Positions 11,775-22,559 of a stretch of DNA of 64,000 bases are shown here, piece by piece. The notes under the pieces were generated by a model. It ran no database searches and was not told the origin of the DNA. It worked only from the letters and a program-made list of their open reading frames with translations. Location of the stretch: assembly GCF_002575655.3 (NCBI RefSeq), contig NC_053039.3:375635633-375699632 (forward strand), written 5' to 3'. The position numbers and the translations under genes were made by a program. This stretch comes from Aegilops tauschii subsp. strangulata. Lineage: Eukaryota; Streptophyta; Magnoliopsida; Poales; Poaceae. Position 1 is the stretch's first letter; every line of letters starts with the position of its first letter.

Positions 11775-12206
11775 TAGGTCGAGCTACATGGTACCCCTTA
11801 TCTTAGCCATCCATTTCTGCATTGTGATCCGTGCATGCACATTTGTCTTTTTTGTTTCTCTCAAACAAAACAACATGTAAATTTCAAACTTTGGAGGGCA
11901 ACAAAACATTCTAACTACGATGTAGGAAAAACTTTCGGATTTTTCCATACCCTTTAACTGGTTAAAATATTTTTTAGTAAAATAAAATCTCATTTTGTAT
12001 ATTTATGTCACACCAAAAAAATCTGAAAGTTTTATCAAACATTGAAGTTCTAAAGTTTCTTTGATCTGCAAAATTTAAAGTCCATATGTTGTTTCATTTA
12101 AGAGAAACAAAAAAGATAAATTTTCATGTAGTAAGGTAGTTGGGGAGCACAAATCTCAAAGCAATGTTGGAGGGGTAAGGATAAGAGGTTTCATGTAGCT
12201 CGACCT
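11775..12206. mobile_element. Fold-back MITE-like element
   Basis: AGGTCGAGCTACATG at about 11776-11790 is repeated in inverted orientation at 12192-12206 (CATGTAGCTCGACCT). Further inverted matches continue inward, around AACAACATGTAAATTTCAAA on the left and its rough complement near 12075-12095. Almost the whole 430 bp could fold into one imperfect hairpin. It is non-coding. Confidence 0.55.
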
Positions 12207-12739
12207 CCACAGAAACTTTCTGTTTTAGGAACATGGCATCAATAACAGTCCGACAACAACACACCCAATTTTTCGGGTTGGGTTTGGATATGTTTTTCCA
12301 CGAATGCACAAAGCTTGCGTATCTTTTCAATGATAGGTAGAAGAGAAACAACGGTGACATACAGAGGGAATGGAGGACCACACTAGCTGTGGGAAGAACA
12401 GAGAAGGATACAACACGACACAAACTCTCTAAGCTCAAACTCTAGCCGAGAAGGCAAAGCGATGAGATAGAGGGCTTCTAGACCACGTCACGACCAACGG
12501 TAGGCACCAACATCGCATGACCATGACATCAAGAATGACCGGGTTGAACACGACGCCAAGACTGGTCGGTTCAACGTACCTCCCACCTCAAGCGCCTAGG
12601 GCGTGTTTGGTTACCCACACCGATTTTTAGTGGTTGCATGGAAACCAGGCTGAGTGGAGACTACTTGAGCAACTTTCACCCGGCGTTTGGTTTCCTGGCT
12701 CGCATGGTGATTAGGAGTAAACAACTACACTTGAAATAG

Positions 12740-13176
12740 ACCACCTCGGCCAGCACAGCGGCCTCCTTGGTGGGTGACACGGCCGCCTCCGGCACGCACC
12801 GGAGGATCTCCGGCTTCACCGCGCGCTTCTCCCGCGGCCGCAGCCCCTGCTTGGCTTCCACATGTGCGTCTGTGGCGATGCGCTGGAGGCAGAGGAGGCG
12901 CTTAACGAGGCCCCTGCCGAGGAGCGCATCAAACAACTCACGCCGCCCGTAGTAGGCGACGCGAAAGCAAAGCTCCAGCGCGGCGCATGCTGTGTGGGTC
13001 GGCGACGCACAGCAGGGCCACCAGCCGCGGGAGCTACCAACGCGCGTGCGGCTCATCCACCAGCGGCATCCGAATCGCCGCCACCAACCCGTTGAGAGCT
13101 CGTAGGGGTGCCGATGAGGAGTGGGATGCTGCGGTGGACACCAGCGCAAGCGCCGCCGCTGCGCACCTGTCGCTTA
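12740..13176 (-). pseudogene. ARM-repeat protein gene fragment, downstream half
   Basis: Minus-strand translation gives helical-repeat sequence such as ELCFRVAYYGRRELFDALL, GLVKRLLCLQR and EAAVSPTKEAAVLAEV. This type of sequence occurs in grass ARM-repeat and U-box-like proteins. One in-frame stop follows DEPHARW (at about 13034), and a frameshift lies near 12970. It is a continuation of the fragment at 14653-15100, the two being separated by the Harbinger-like element. The family call is from memory of similar proteins; no search was possible. Confidence 0.5.
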
Positions 13177-14649
13177 GAGCATCTCCAGCCATTCGGCCCC
13201 TCAACGCACCCGGCGATAGCGGTTTGGTCAATGCGCCGGCGTTTTTTTGCCCTGGGGGCAATGCAGTTCCCAGCCGTGCCCCCTGGTTTCGGCCCCAAGA
13301 CACACATAAATTCAAACTTGTCTTTTCCCGCTGCCAAAAAACGCCACAAGTTCGGCGATCAGCCCCAAAGTTCGGCGATCAAACATAGACGATAGTTCGA
13401 CGCTCAAAAGGAAGGACGCATAGACAAAGGAATGCATCAAACAACGTGCTCCTCCGGCGTTGGACTGGCCGGCGTCGGCGTCGGCGAGGCACTCGTCTTC
13501 TTTGGACGTCCACTTGACGCGCGGCTCGCCCGTCCTGGCCCCCGCTTCTTCTTTTTCCCTTTCCTCGCCGGCGCGGGCGCCGGCTCCATCTCCTCCTCCT
13601 CCTCCTTGCCGTCGTCGAGCTTGTTGTCCATGTCGTCGGTGGTGTCCATTGTGTCGTCTTGCGCGCGGAACCCGGGGGAGGAGGCGGCGGCGACCGAGCC
13701 GCTCGTGATGATCTCGTCCATGTCGGCTTCCGTCACGTCGGGGTTGCCGAAATGTGACGACGAGACTTGCGAGAAGGGCACGGTGCCACGGTGTAGAGGC
13801 AGCGTCGGGGAGGCTATGTACGCCGGCGACGAGTAGTTGTACAGGGTGTACTGGAGGCCGGCAAACGCGGGCGAGGGAGTGCGTTGGTCGGGGTTCAGAC
13901 TGGAGGGTGAGGTGCGCTGGCCATGTGGAAATGTGATGTTGGGGTTGAATCCACCATGCGCGTCGCCGTCGGCGTAGCCAGGCGAGGGTGCGTACCCCCA
14001 GGACGGTGGCGGCGGCGAGAAGCTGGCCGGCGATGCGACGCTCTGCTGGCTCCACGCAGCTTGCGGGCCGTGGCTGCCAGGCGGATTCGTCATCCCCGCA
14101 CGAGACGCCTCTGCCTGCTCTGTCGCCGACGCGGCCGCGTCCCGGACCTTCTTGGCGTTGAGCCTATACCGCCGGTCGGTGGTGACAGCCTCCCTGCACT
14201 GAACCTCCGCCCTCCACTCGGCGTTCGACATGCCCGGTGGTTTTGCCATCGGCGCCCCCGGCTTCCTCTGCTTCGGTTGGGTGGAATCAGCAGTGGCAGC
14301 GGCACGAGGGGCCGAATACTTCTTCGGCGGCATGGCGGGATGGCGGACAGATGGGAGAAGAATGTCGGGAGAAGAGGGGCAGAAGGGGGGAAGCAATGGG
14401 AAAATGGAGGAAAAGTGGGGAAACGGCGGGAAAGGGCCTGTTTGTCACTGAGAGAGTGGACGCATGCATCTTTTGGCTTCGGTCGGCGCCCCCCGGGGGC
14501 CTGGGTTCGGCTCGGGTTCGCCGGCTATTATTTCGGCCCAAACCAACGAAAAATGAGGACCTGGGGGCGCGACTGGGCCGATTTTTCGGCGCCGGCGCTA
14601 AAAAGAGCCCTGGGGGCATGTTGGGGGGGGGGGGGGACTCGAGATGCTC
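13177..14649 (-). mobile_element. PIF/Harbinger-like element 1
   Basis: The termini are GAGCATCTCCAGCC at the left and the complement of GAGCATCTCGAG at the right. A 3 bp direct TTA lies on both sides (13174-13176 and 14650-14652), the target duplication expected for PIF/Harbinger. The element is 1473 bp, encodes an ORF1-like protein on the minus strand, and lacks a transposase, so it is non-autonomous. It sits inside the ARM-repeat fragment and therefore inserted after that capture. A run of 13 G lies at the right end. Confidence 0.75.
13437..14333 (-). CDS. Harbinger-associated ORF1-like protein, truncated
   Basis: The 298-codon frame starts at MPPKKYSAPR (14333), preferred over the ATG 21 codons upstream because MPPKK is the start typical of this repetitive grass family. 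Residues 35-75 contain GMSNAEWRAEVQ and DRRYRLNAKK, a conserved charged helix. The centre is Pro/Ser-rich and the C-terminal third is acidic, then basic (KGKKKKRGPGR). The Myb/SANT-like domain that usually follows begins only in the next frame (KWTSKEDECLADA, about 13475-13515), so a frameshift and deletion have removed it. In PIF/Harbinger systems such Myb-like proteins act with the transposase in DNA binding. This one probably cannot. Confidence 0.55.
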   Translation of the reverse strand: MPPKKYSAPRAAATADSTQPKQRKPGAPMAKPPGMSNAEWRAEVQCREAVTTDRRYRLNAKKVRDAAASATEQAEASRAGMTNPPGSHGPQAAWSQQSVASPASFSPPPPSWGYAPSPGYADGDAHGGFNPNITFPHGQRTSPSSLNPDQRTPSPAFAGLQYTLYNYSSPAYIASPTLPLHRGTVPFSQVSSSHFGNPDVTEADMDEIITSGSVAAASSPGFRAQDDTMDTTDDMDNKLDDGKEEEEEMEPAPAPARKGKKKKRGPGRASRASSGRPKKTSASPTPTPASPTPEEHVV

Positions 14650-14652
14650 TTA

Positions 14653-15100
14653 CCTCACTCGGGTCCCTGTACCATGCCTGCACCGCCGCAAAAATGTCGT
14701 GTCAGAGCACCGCATCCTCCAGCCATGCGTCTAAACACCCCGCCCCGCCCAATAGCCATGCCTCCAGCTCCGCCAGCAACGCGCGCGCCCGGGCGTCGGC
14801 ATTGCCCCCGCTGCCCTACTGCCTCAGTGTGGCCACAAGGTGCGCGGCGAGCTCACGCTCCTACCTGGCCTGGATATCCGTCATGACACACCCTGCCGCC
14901 TGTGTGATCCCTCGCCTTGCCTTGCACCAGACCCGCGGTCCACCAACCACACCACCTCCGGCCTCCATGGCAGTCGACTCGACTGCTCACGAGAGGGCCT
15001 TGACGGTGGTGAGCACACGGCAGAGCGGGTGCAACCCGTGGTTGCCGCTGAACAGGTCATTGGCGTCGGCATGTCCTCACTTTCTTCCGTGTACAACTTA
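14653..15100 (-). pseudogene. ARM-repeat protein gene fragment, upstream half
   Basis: Reading on the minus strand, the sequence includes CLDAWLEDAVL, then a stop, then HDIFAAVQAWYRDPSEVR. This runs straight into AAALALVSTAASHSSSAP on the other side of the Harbinger-like insertion. At least three in-frame stops are present, including those after DIQAR and VATLRQ. Together with 12740-13176 it looks like one exon of a captured gene, dead before or after transposon insertion. Confidence 0.45.
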
Positions 15101-15309
15101 TCTCGAAGGAGATTAAGGAGGTGATTACCACAAACCATGTGCAAACACGTACTGCCAGAGCCACCCATGTGCACTCCAAAGCATCGCTCGGGTCTGGCCA
15201 GCTGGAAACTGCCGATTTGGTAGTTCCCAGCGATACAAGCCCAAAGATGCTTTAAGAACCATGCCATGCAGGCCGAACAATGTTTGCATATAACCAAACA
15301 GCCAGACAT

Positions 15310-16505
15310 AAAAAGATTGGCATACAATAAGCCTGGTTGGGCCTCACGCACGCAACCATACACGTCCCTAGAGAATCGGCAAGTGTGATGCATGACCTAG
15401 CCGGCTTGGATGGAGAAGCCATGAAGGGAGCGCCATCGACGTCGTACTTTGCGCCCCGGCTGCCCACACCATGAGGAGCAGTCCAGACCACCAAAGCACC
15501 CAAGATCTTCGAATCCAACACCGAACATACCACGAGTAACCAAGAGAACGCCTTCATGAACGATACGATGCCAAGTTGCAGCTGCCATCTGGTTCGGCGA
15601 ACCAGACCTAGGGTTTCCCCCGATACTCGAAAAGGGGCATGGAAAAGAGTCCATGAAGGCACCTCCAAAAAGGGGGATGACACCCACAGGTGTCGATGCC
15701 GCCAGCATCGGCAAGCCGAGTAGGGATTTCGCCCCGGCCAAAGTCCGAACAATCCAAAACACCGTCAAATCAGGATTCCAAGATGTGGGAACCACCACCG
15801 CCGAAAAGAGAGTTCGCCCATCACTGGGGAAGCTGACATCGGGCGCCGTGGGATGCTCCATCATCGCCAACAACCACAAATTGCCACGCGTAAGATCTTG
15901 CCAGGGAGGCTAGAAACTACCACCAGCAGCACCACGGCCAGCCCAAGGGGACGAGGCGTGGCCGGGGCGAGCCTCCGCAACTAGGAGAACGTCGGACTGC
16001 CGGAGGAAAGGGGGGGAGTGGATGGATGAGGTCAGGTGGAGCGTAGGGGAAGGGGTCTAGACGCGTCGCACCCGCAATCACCAGTGACGACAGCGGGGAG
16101 AGAGTTGTGGAGGAGAGGAAGAACCACGAGATGGCGCCACCAAGAGGGCCGCATCCCGGATCTGCCCCCGGGGGCATGCAGGAAACCGAGGGAGTGGCGG
16201 CGGCGGGGAGGAACTGGGACTCGTGAAGGCGAGGAGGAGGGACCACGAGAGGGAGAGCACCAACCCGGATCTGCCACCAGGGGCACGCATGCAGCCAGCC
16301 GCCAGGCCACCGGGAGAGGTGCCGCCGCGCTGGCCGCCAGCCGCCGAATCCCGCACGCACCAAGACGAGTCTCGAGGAGAGACCCCGTCTCCACTGCCAC
16401 TACACGAGCTTTGCCCGGTGGTGGCCTCCGACGGCAGCGAGGGGAGGAGCTGGCGAAGGGGAGCCTGGTGGCGGCGCGGTGGGGGCTGCCGCCAAGCGGC
16501 GTGGG
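15310..16505. other. GC-rich transposon-derived sequence, unclassified
   Basis: This GC-rich intronic stretch has many overlapping open frames on both strands, none with a recognisable domain. Two segments repeat the words CCCGGATCTGCC and GGGGCATGCA / GGGGCACGCATGCA (about 16150-16180 and 16264-16292), suggesting an internal duplication. The composition resembles 5' regions of grass LINEs on the minus strand, but no reverse transcriptase is present. Open frames here are treated as composition effects. Confidence 0.25.
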
Positions 16506-16511
16506 GGCTGA

Positions 16512-18394
16512 GAGCATCTCCAGTCGCGCCCCCAGAAAGGCCTCCCCAGGCGATTTTTTCGCGCCGGCGCCGAAAAAACGGCCCAGTCGCGCCCCCAGGA
16601 GCCCGATTTTCGCCGGCCTGGGCCAAAATCAGCGCTGGCGGACCCAGGCCAAACCCGGCGCGCTGGGGGGCGCCCAGGGACGCCGGGGCGAGATGTTTTG
16701 GCGCGAAGCAGCCGCGGGCCCGCCGAGTCAGCGAGACGGGCGCTTCGTCGCCCTCATCGCCTCGGTTCATGCGGGAATCAATGCCAAGGCTGCCGCGCTG
16801 CCACCGCCGGTCAGCCTTGCCATTGATTCCTCACGGGCGGCGCGTCATGGGGCGGCGCGGCGACGCCTCCCTCCCGCGCACGCGTACATACAGGTGCGGC
16901 GTACACACGGGCGCGGCTATATAAGCCGGTGGCCTCCCTCGCCTCTGGCCACACCAGCCCTAGCCGCCGAGCTCTACCTCTCCCGTGCGCCGCCGCCGAG
17001 CCCTCCCTCTCCCTCTCCCGTGCGCCACCGCCGAGCCCTCCCTCTCCCTCTCCCGATGGCCGAACGTTTCCCCGGCGACGAGGCAGCGGCCAACGGCTTC
17101 GGCCGCCGCTCGCTCCGCGAACACGAGTCGTGACTCCTGTTCGAGGCCAACATCCCGGCGCCGCCGGACATGCGCGCCGGGCCAACGGGGTGGAGGCTCA
17201 GCAACGGGGGAGTGCCCATTCCCCCGTTGCCCGACGCCGTGGCGCGCGCACCCTACTTCGCCGCCGAGGTAGAGATCGTGCGCTCCTCCCTCACCGACGA
17301 GCAGCTCGCCCTGCCCCAGTACGCTGCCGACAACCACGCGGCGTGGACGGCGTACTTCGAGTGCCGTCAGGAGTAGAGGCCGGCGTCCACCAATGGGGCG
17401 CCGGTGGTGGGCGGCACGAAGAACAGCGAGGGGCGCCACCTGTGGTGGGGCGTCCCCGGCCGCACGCTCGAGGGCGTGCTGACGCACCTTGAGGGCGGCA
17501 ACAACCCGCCGCTGGCATACCCTCCCCCGGCGAGGGCGGCCGCCCCGGCCCACCACCGACGCGCCGGGCAATGGATGCCCAGGAGGTTTGGCTCCTCCTC
17601 GTCTTCCTCCTCGCACTCTTCTTCCCACTCCTCCGGCTCTCCGGCGCTGCTCGGCGTCAAGGCCGAGCCCGCGGCGGAGACGCCGCTCGGCCGGCGCACT
17701 CGCAGCGCCGGCATCGTCATCAATGAGGGCGGCCGGCGCGCCTCCTCGTCGGCTCCTCCGCGCATCGTCAAGCCAAAGACGGAGCCGGGGCTCGCGCCGG
17801 TGAAAACGGAGCCGGGTCTCCCCGCCGTGAAGACGGAGCACGGCGACGTGGAGCTCGACGACGACGCAGCCCTGGAATGGGCGCGCAAGGACTCCCTGAA
17901 GATGGCGATGGAGCGCCAGTGTGCCGCCCTGCGGCGGTTCGAGCAGCGCCGCCGGGGCCGCGACGAAGGAGGGGTCGTCGTCATCGAAGACAGCGACGAC
18001 GACGACGCGCCGCCGCCACCACCAGTCCGCCTTGGCGACGCCGGGCAGGGGTCCACCAGGGACGGCCGCGTCAAGAAGGAGAAGGCCGACGACGACGACG
18101 GTGGCGAGGATGGCGGCGACGACGGCGACTACTCCGCGTTCAGCGAGTTCTTATTTTAGATTTCTTTACTATGTACCGCGAACATGTCTAATATATGCCA
18201 AAGTTTGCTAAAATTTAGACGTGTTTAGCCGAAATTCGCCGAACGTTTTTTTTTTTGAAAAATTTAGACGCGTCTGGGGGCGGCCCTGGGGCCGGCGACT
18301 GGGGACCAGCTCGCCCCCAGACCTTTTTTTGCGCCGGCTCGCCCCCAGGCGGCGATTTTAGGCACCCCTAAGGGGCCAACGGCTGGAGATGCTC
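16512..18394 (+). mobile_element. PIF/Harbinger-like element 2
   Basis: The ends GAGCATCTCCAGTCG and CGGCTGGAGATGCTC are inverted repeats nearly identical to element 1. A 3 bp direct TGA flanks both sides (16509-16511 and 18395-18397). Both subterminal regions are rich in GCGCCCCCAG and CGCCGGC words. The 1883 bp element carries a decayed plus-strand gene with a TATA-like CTATATAA at 16917-16924. No transposase is present. Confidence 0.7.
17056..18159 (+). pseudogene. TE-borne acidic nuclear-type protein with SUMO-like motifs, two in-frame stops
   Basis: A single frame runs from MAERFPGDEA (17056) to a TAG at 18157, broken only by TGA at 17131-17133 and TAG at 17374-17376. The N-terminal third contains GWRLSNGGVPIPPLP and AAWTAYFECRQE. 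The middle has GRHLWWGVPGRTLEGVL followed by a Ser-rich stretch. The C-terminal half holds VKAE, two VKTE and one VKKE, which match the SUMO acceptor consensus (hydrophobic-K-x-E). It also holds VVVIEDSDDDD, which matches a SUMO-interacting motif. The tail is Asp/Gly-rich. I know this as a repetitive grass ORF of unknown role; the SUMO reading is inference. A CTATATAA promoter motif lies about 135 bp upstream. Confidence 0.55.
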
Positions 18395-18711
18395 TGAGCA
18401 GCTGCCTTTTGCCTAGTTTATGCTTGTGCGCGCAGAGTTGTACCCATGTCAATGCCCATCATTTATCTGGTAGGGTTCACGGGCTGCCATGGGCAAGAAA
18501 AACATGGCCAAACCCTACCCATAAGGTACTTGATATCCAGGGAAGCCTTGATATGTCCTCTGACATTAATGATGGCCGCCGGGTTGTAGCCGTTCAAAGC
18601 CGTATATACAAGCGGGTGAGCTAGAGTAACATCGCGTAAAAAGTTCAGTGTTTTGTTTTGTTACCATGTTGTTGGCATGGTTTTATGAAACGATGGATAT
18701 GTCCTGAGCTA

Positions 18712-19465
<754 letters not shown>

Positions 19466-19486
19466 TGTAGTTATTCGATTTAAATA

Positions 19487-19945
19487 ATTCATCCGGGTTT
19501 ATTAGACTCTCATATTTTGAGTCAAAATTTGACCATATATTTATGCGTAATACTATCTTCGTCCTGATTTACTAGCCCCTTCGTATTTTAGGTCATATTT
19601 TGATCATGATTTTAACTAATAAAATACAACTTATACGTCATAAAAATAATATCATTTAAAACTACATTCGAATACAAATCTAACAATTATTTTTTGGCAT
19701 GCATTAATATTTTGCTTGGCAAATATATGGTTAAACTTTGATCCAAAATACGATGGGGCCAATAAGCCCCGATGGAGGTAGTTAAATGTAAGCTATATCT
19801 GAAAAAAAATTGGCATCATTGAAAATTTATTCAAATACGAATCCAACACTATTTTTTGTGACATATCACTTATATTTTGCAAATCAAATCTACAGTCAGA
19901 TTTTAATCAAAATACAAGGGTGCCTAATAAACCCGGACAAAGATA
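19487..19945. mobile_element. Stowaway-like MITE interrupted by a second one (outer)
   Basis: ATCCGGGTTTATTAG near 19491 and CTAATAAACCCGGACAAAG near 19924 are inverted repeats of the Stowaway type. The two halves, 19487-19550 and about 19781-19945, match other Stowaway arms (TCAAATACGAATCCAACA, TTTTAATCAAAATACAAGGG). They are separated by the 19553-19778 element. Confidence 0.6.
19553..19778. mobile_element. Stowaway-like MITE (inner, nested)
   Basis: CTATCTTCGTCCTGATTTAC at the left and GGGGCCAATAAGCCCCGATG at the right form the terminal repeats, flanked by TA at 19551-19552 and 19779-19780. The TA duplication and its position inside the outer arms show that it inserted later. Confidence 0.6.
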
Positions 19946-19981
19946 ATAATTGACAAAGCTTAATAGTTGTACCGTATCTAA

Positions 19982-21007
19982 GAGCAACTCTAGCAGAACC
20001 GCCATAATCCTAATCACCATCAGCCATATGTATGGAATGCTCTTCATATGCATACGAAGGCTGCCGAGGCGATCCACAAACATAGAGTCACCATATCTCA
20101 GCGTTCATATTTGTTTTTCGTTTTTTCATTTAAACACTTGACTTTCCCTCCATTCTAGTTTCATCTCTAGGCTCTATTCTAACAACAAGTGCACGAACAT
20201 CTATCAAATTTCATGCTATCAATAGATCGTTGTAATCTTCTTCCCAATATCAAAATTTGCATCCATCCTACACACAAAAAATTTGAGCAAACAATGAACT
20301 ACCGAATTTGCGCCAGATCAAGTGAACAACCGATACTCCATCTTTTTTGCACTTGAAGAACACCCATCCGGGGTGTTCCGGCGTGGTGGACACTCGGCGC
20401 ACCACCTCCCCGGGCAGTCGTCGCACTTTATGACTGGCAACGGGGAACCCACGAGCCGTTGGGCTAGCGCCGAGTTCGGGCGACAGACGGGCGTGTCTTC
20501 CCCGACGAACTGCTGACGGGACAGATCCGAGCGGCTAGAGGCGAAGGCAATACCTGCATGCGGCGTGAAGGCGTTGCGGGGGTTGTGCGGTCCGCTACCC
20601 GGCCAATCCATGACAAACACGTAGTCACCGACGGCCGGATGCGTCAAATCCGGCGGCGGTGGCAGCTGCAGATATCTTGATTTTGCGCCGGGGACGAGGC
20701 GAGAGAGGCCCAAATCCAGGGGTTAAGGACCGCGACGGAGCCTAGGGAACATCCGCGATGGTGGCCAGTGGCCGGCATGGGGAGGGGGGCGCCGACGTAG
20801 ATGCGGCGTGGGAGTGTGATGGAGGAGGCCGCAGAGGGGAGGAGATTTTTTTCTCCAAGCCCGAGCGATGGAGGATAAATAGGGAGGTGGGGCATGACTG
20901 AGGATAATTTATTCTCCACTAACGTTGGTTGGGGATCAGCTAGATTAGAGCAGTAAAATCAATTTTTTACTCTCTAGTCGATTATAGGAGATCGGTCAGA
21001 GTTGTCC
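19982..21007 (-). mobile_element. Harbinger-like element with GRF zinc-finger relic
   Basis: GAGCAACTCTAGCAGAACC at the left is roughly inverted at the right (GATCGGTCAGAGTTGTCC). Flanks are TAA and TTA, close to but not identical with a PIF-type duplication. The interior is GC-rich and encodes the relic described separately plus a minus-strand frame at 20919-20644 with no recognised domain. Confidence 0.45.
20310..20445 (-). pseudogene. GRF-type zinc-finger relic
   Basis: On the minus strand VIKCDDCPG is followed, after a one-base frame change near 20405, by EVVRRVSTTPEHPGWVFFKC and KKDG. The arrangement CxxC ... R-S-T-xEHPG-WVFFKC is that of GRF zinc fingers, which occur in many grass repetitive elements and in DNA repair proteins. 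The frameshift and the loss of the rest of the protein mark it as a relic. Confidence 0.55.
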
Positions 21008-22550
21008 TTATGAGTATCTTAAGTAACTCAGCCGTAGCTTCAAAAAAAAAAAAAGCTTCAAAAAATAGTAACTCAGCCGTCCATCGCGATCCTGAAGTCG
21101 TGAAGACCTGATGCGTTGTTTCGGTCGTTACGAGTTGTCCTTATGAGTATCCTTGTCGCTTTTCTCCATGGAGAAGATTATTTCGGAGAAATTTCCAACC
21201 CGATGAAAAGGACTGCCCCGACATGCACGTCCAATCCAGTGAACTGGGGCGACCTTGACCCAACGCGTCCGTCCGTGATCGCAACGAAAATACGTTTTTT
21301 CGTTATAGAAAAATACAGAGAACATCTAACGACTCTACGTGCGGCGGTGCTTCCGGCTCGCATGAGACAGCATTCCAGGTCTCTGGGAGTACTGAACACA
21401 GGTGTACTGTGTGGACAGAACTTGTTACGGAGAACCCACGGCAGTGCGAATCGGTCCATCCCGCCGGTTTTCTCCCGGCGAGCTGCAATCACGGTGGACC
21501 AGACGAGTGGAAACCTCGTTCTCAGTCGTAGTAGTACAGCGAGAGCTTCTTAGAAGACGTACGTACTGGTACTGCCTGTCACACAGCGACGCTCCGTGCC
21601 TGCGTGGCTCCGGGCATCTTGGAACAGAGTAGCTGATTCAGAGAGCACCAGGATTCCAGATGTCTTTGGCTGGGAATATCATCAGTTCAACACATCAAAC
21701 GTTTGACCTGACGCTAGGCCGTGTCGACTTTTCGACACGGCGCGGCCGTACTACTGCATCGCCCCGGGCATCTCGGACGTCGCTGAGTGATCGAGTGCCT
21801 AATTTTTCTACAGGAACGCATAAGTGTTAGTAGTAATGTGATGAATTCAAGCTATTTTGAAGATCTGTGTAAGTGGCTTCTCAAATTCCATTTTGGACCA
21901 TCCATGCACCTGAGATTTTGTGCGGCATTGCCTACCTTACGGAGGAGTTAAAAGCACCTAAATTCTAAAACTTGCACAAAATGTGATGATTTAGCTTACA
22001 AATTGTAAAACTTCACCCCGCCATCCTCAAACTTGTCTTGTATATGACAATTTAGTCCTAAGCCTAACACAGCGCGACATGTGGCAGCCAAGTGGCCGGA
22101 CCGGTCGTCGACCCCCCTGTTGTTTTCCCTATTCAACCCACATGACAGCTTACCTACATTAAATTTGTCTCCTTGCACACATCCCATTTCATCGCCACCC
22201 ACGTTATGTCCTGTCGGGGCCGATATGAGCTCAACAGCGATCGCCTGCTGATGACATCAGCCACCACGGCATCGTCGCTGGAGCTAACTGGCGGTGTGGA
22301 GGCGCCTCCTCCGATCATCTTGTCTGCCCGTTCGGCGTCTTCCCTTTGAAGTATTGTGAGTCTCTACCTCACTCTCCTATGCTCTGCTCCTTTCGTCACC
22401 AGCCAGTTCCGTCGTCAACAACACCGCTCATCGGTGTGATTCGAGCTCGATTCAAGACCGTCTAGTGTTGTTGCTTGCTTAGGGTTCTTGCAGAGCTGTA
22501 GAGCTAGGGTCTTGCACGCATACCAGGCTGGCCCATTAGCATAGGTCGCT
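21008..22550. other. Intergenic sequence without a supported gene
   Basis: No coding or RNA gene was seen. AGTAACTCAGCCGT is repeated at about 21023 and 21069. The 21410-21680 stretch is related to 36060-36300 (shared TTGGAACAGAGT / TTGGAGCAGAGC and CTGATTCAGAGA words). The 21944-22160 stretch (AGTTAAAAGCACCT, AATGTGATGATTTAG, GCGACATGTGG) resembles the terminal repeat of the 36.3-41.9 kb element. Confidence 0.4.
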
Positions 22551-22559
22551 TGCTCGCTT

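Larger units (their letters stand above)
12600..15305. mobile_element. Possible transposon that captured an ARM-repeat gene fragment
   Basis: GGGCGTGTTTGGTTA at 12600 and TAACCAAACAGCC ending at 15303 form an imperfect terminal inverted repeat. Between them lie pieces of an ARM-repeat gene and a later PIF/Harbinger insertion. No convincing target-site duplication flanks the ends, so the outer borders are uncertain. Confidence 0.35.

Noticed and set aside
12124..12438. 104-codon minus-strand frame
   Set aside because: Lies partly within the fold-back element, with no recognisable motif or splice context.
13923..15116. 397-codon plus-strand frame opposite the Harbinger ORF1
   Set aside because: It crosses the element terminus into the ARM fragment and is antisense to a recognisable coding sequence.
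16036..17133. 365-codon GC-rich frame crossing the left end of Harbinger-like element 2
   Set aside because: It spans the element border and intron DNA, is Arg/Ala/Pro-rich, and several frames are open simultaneously.
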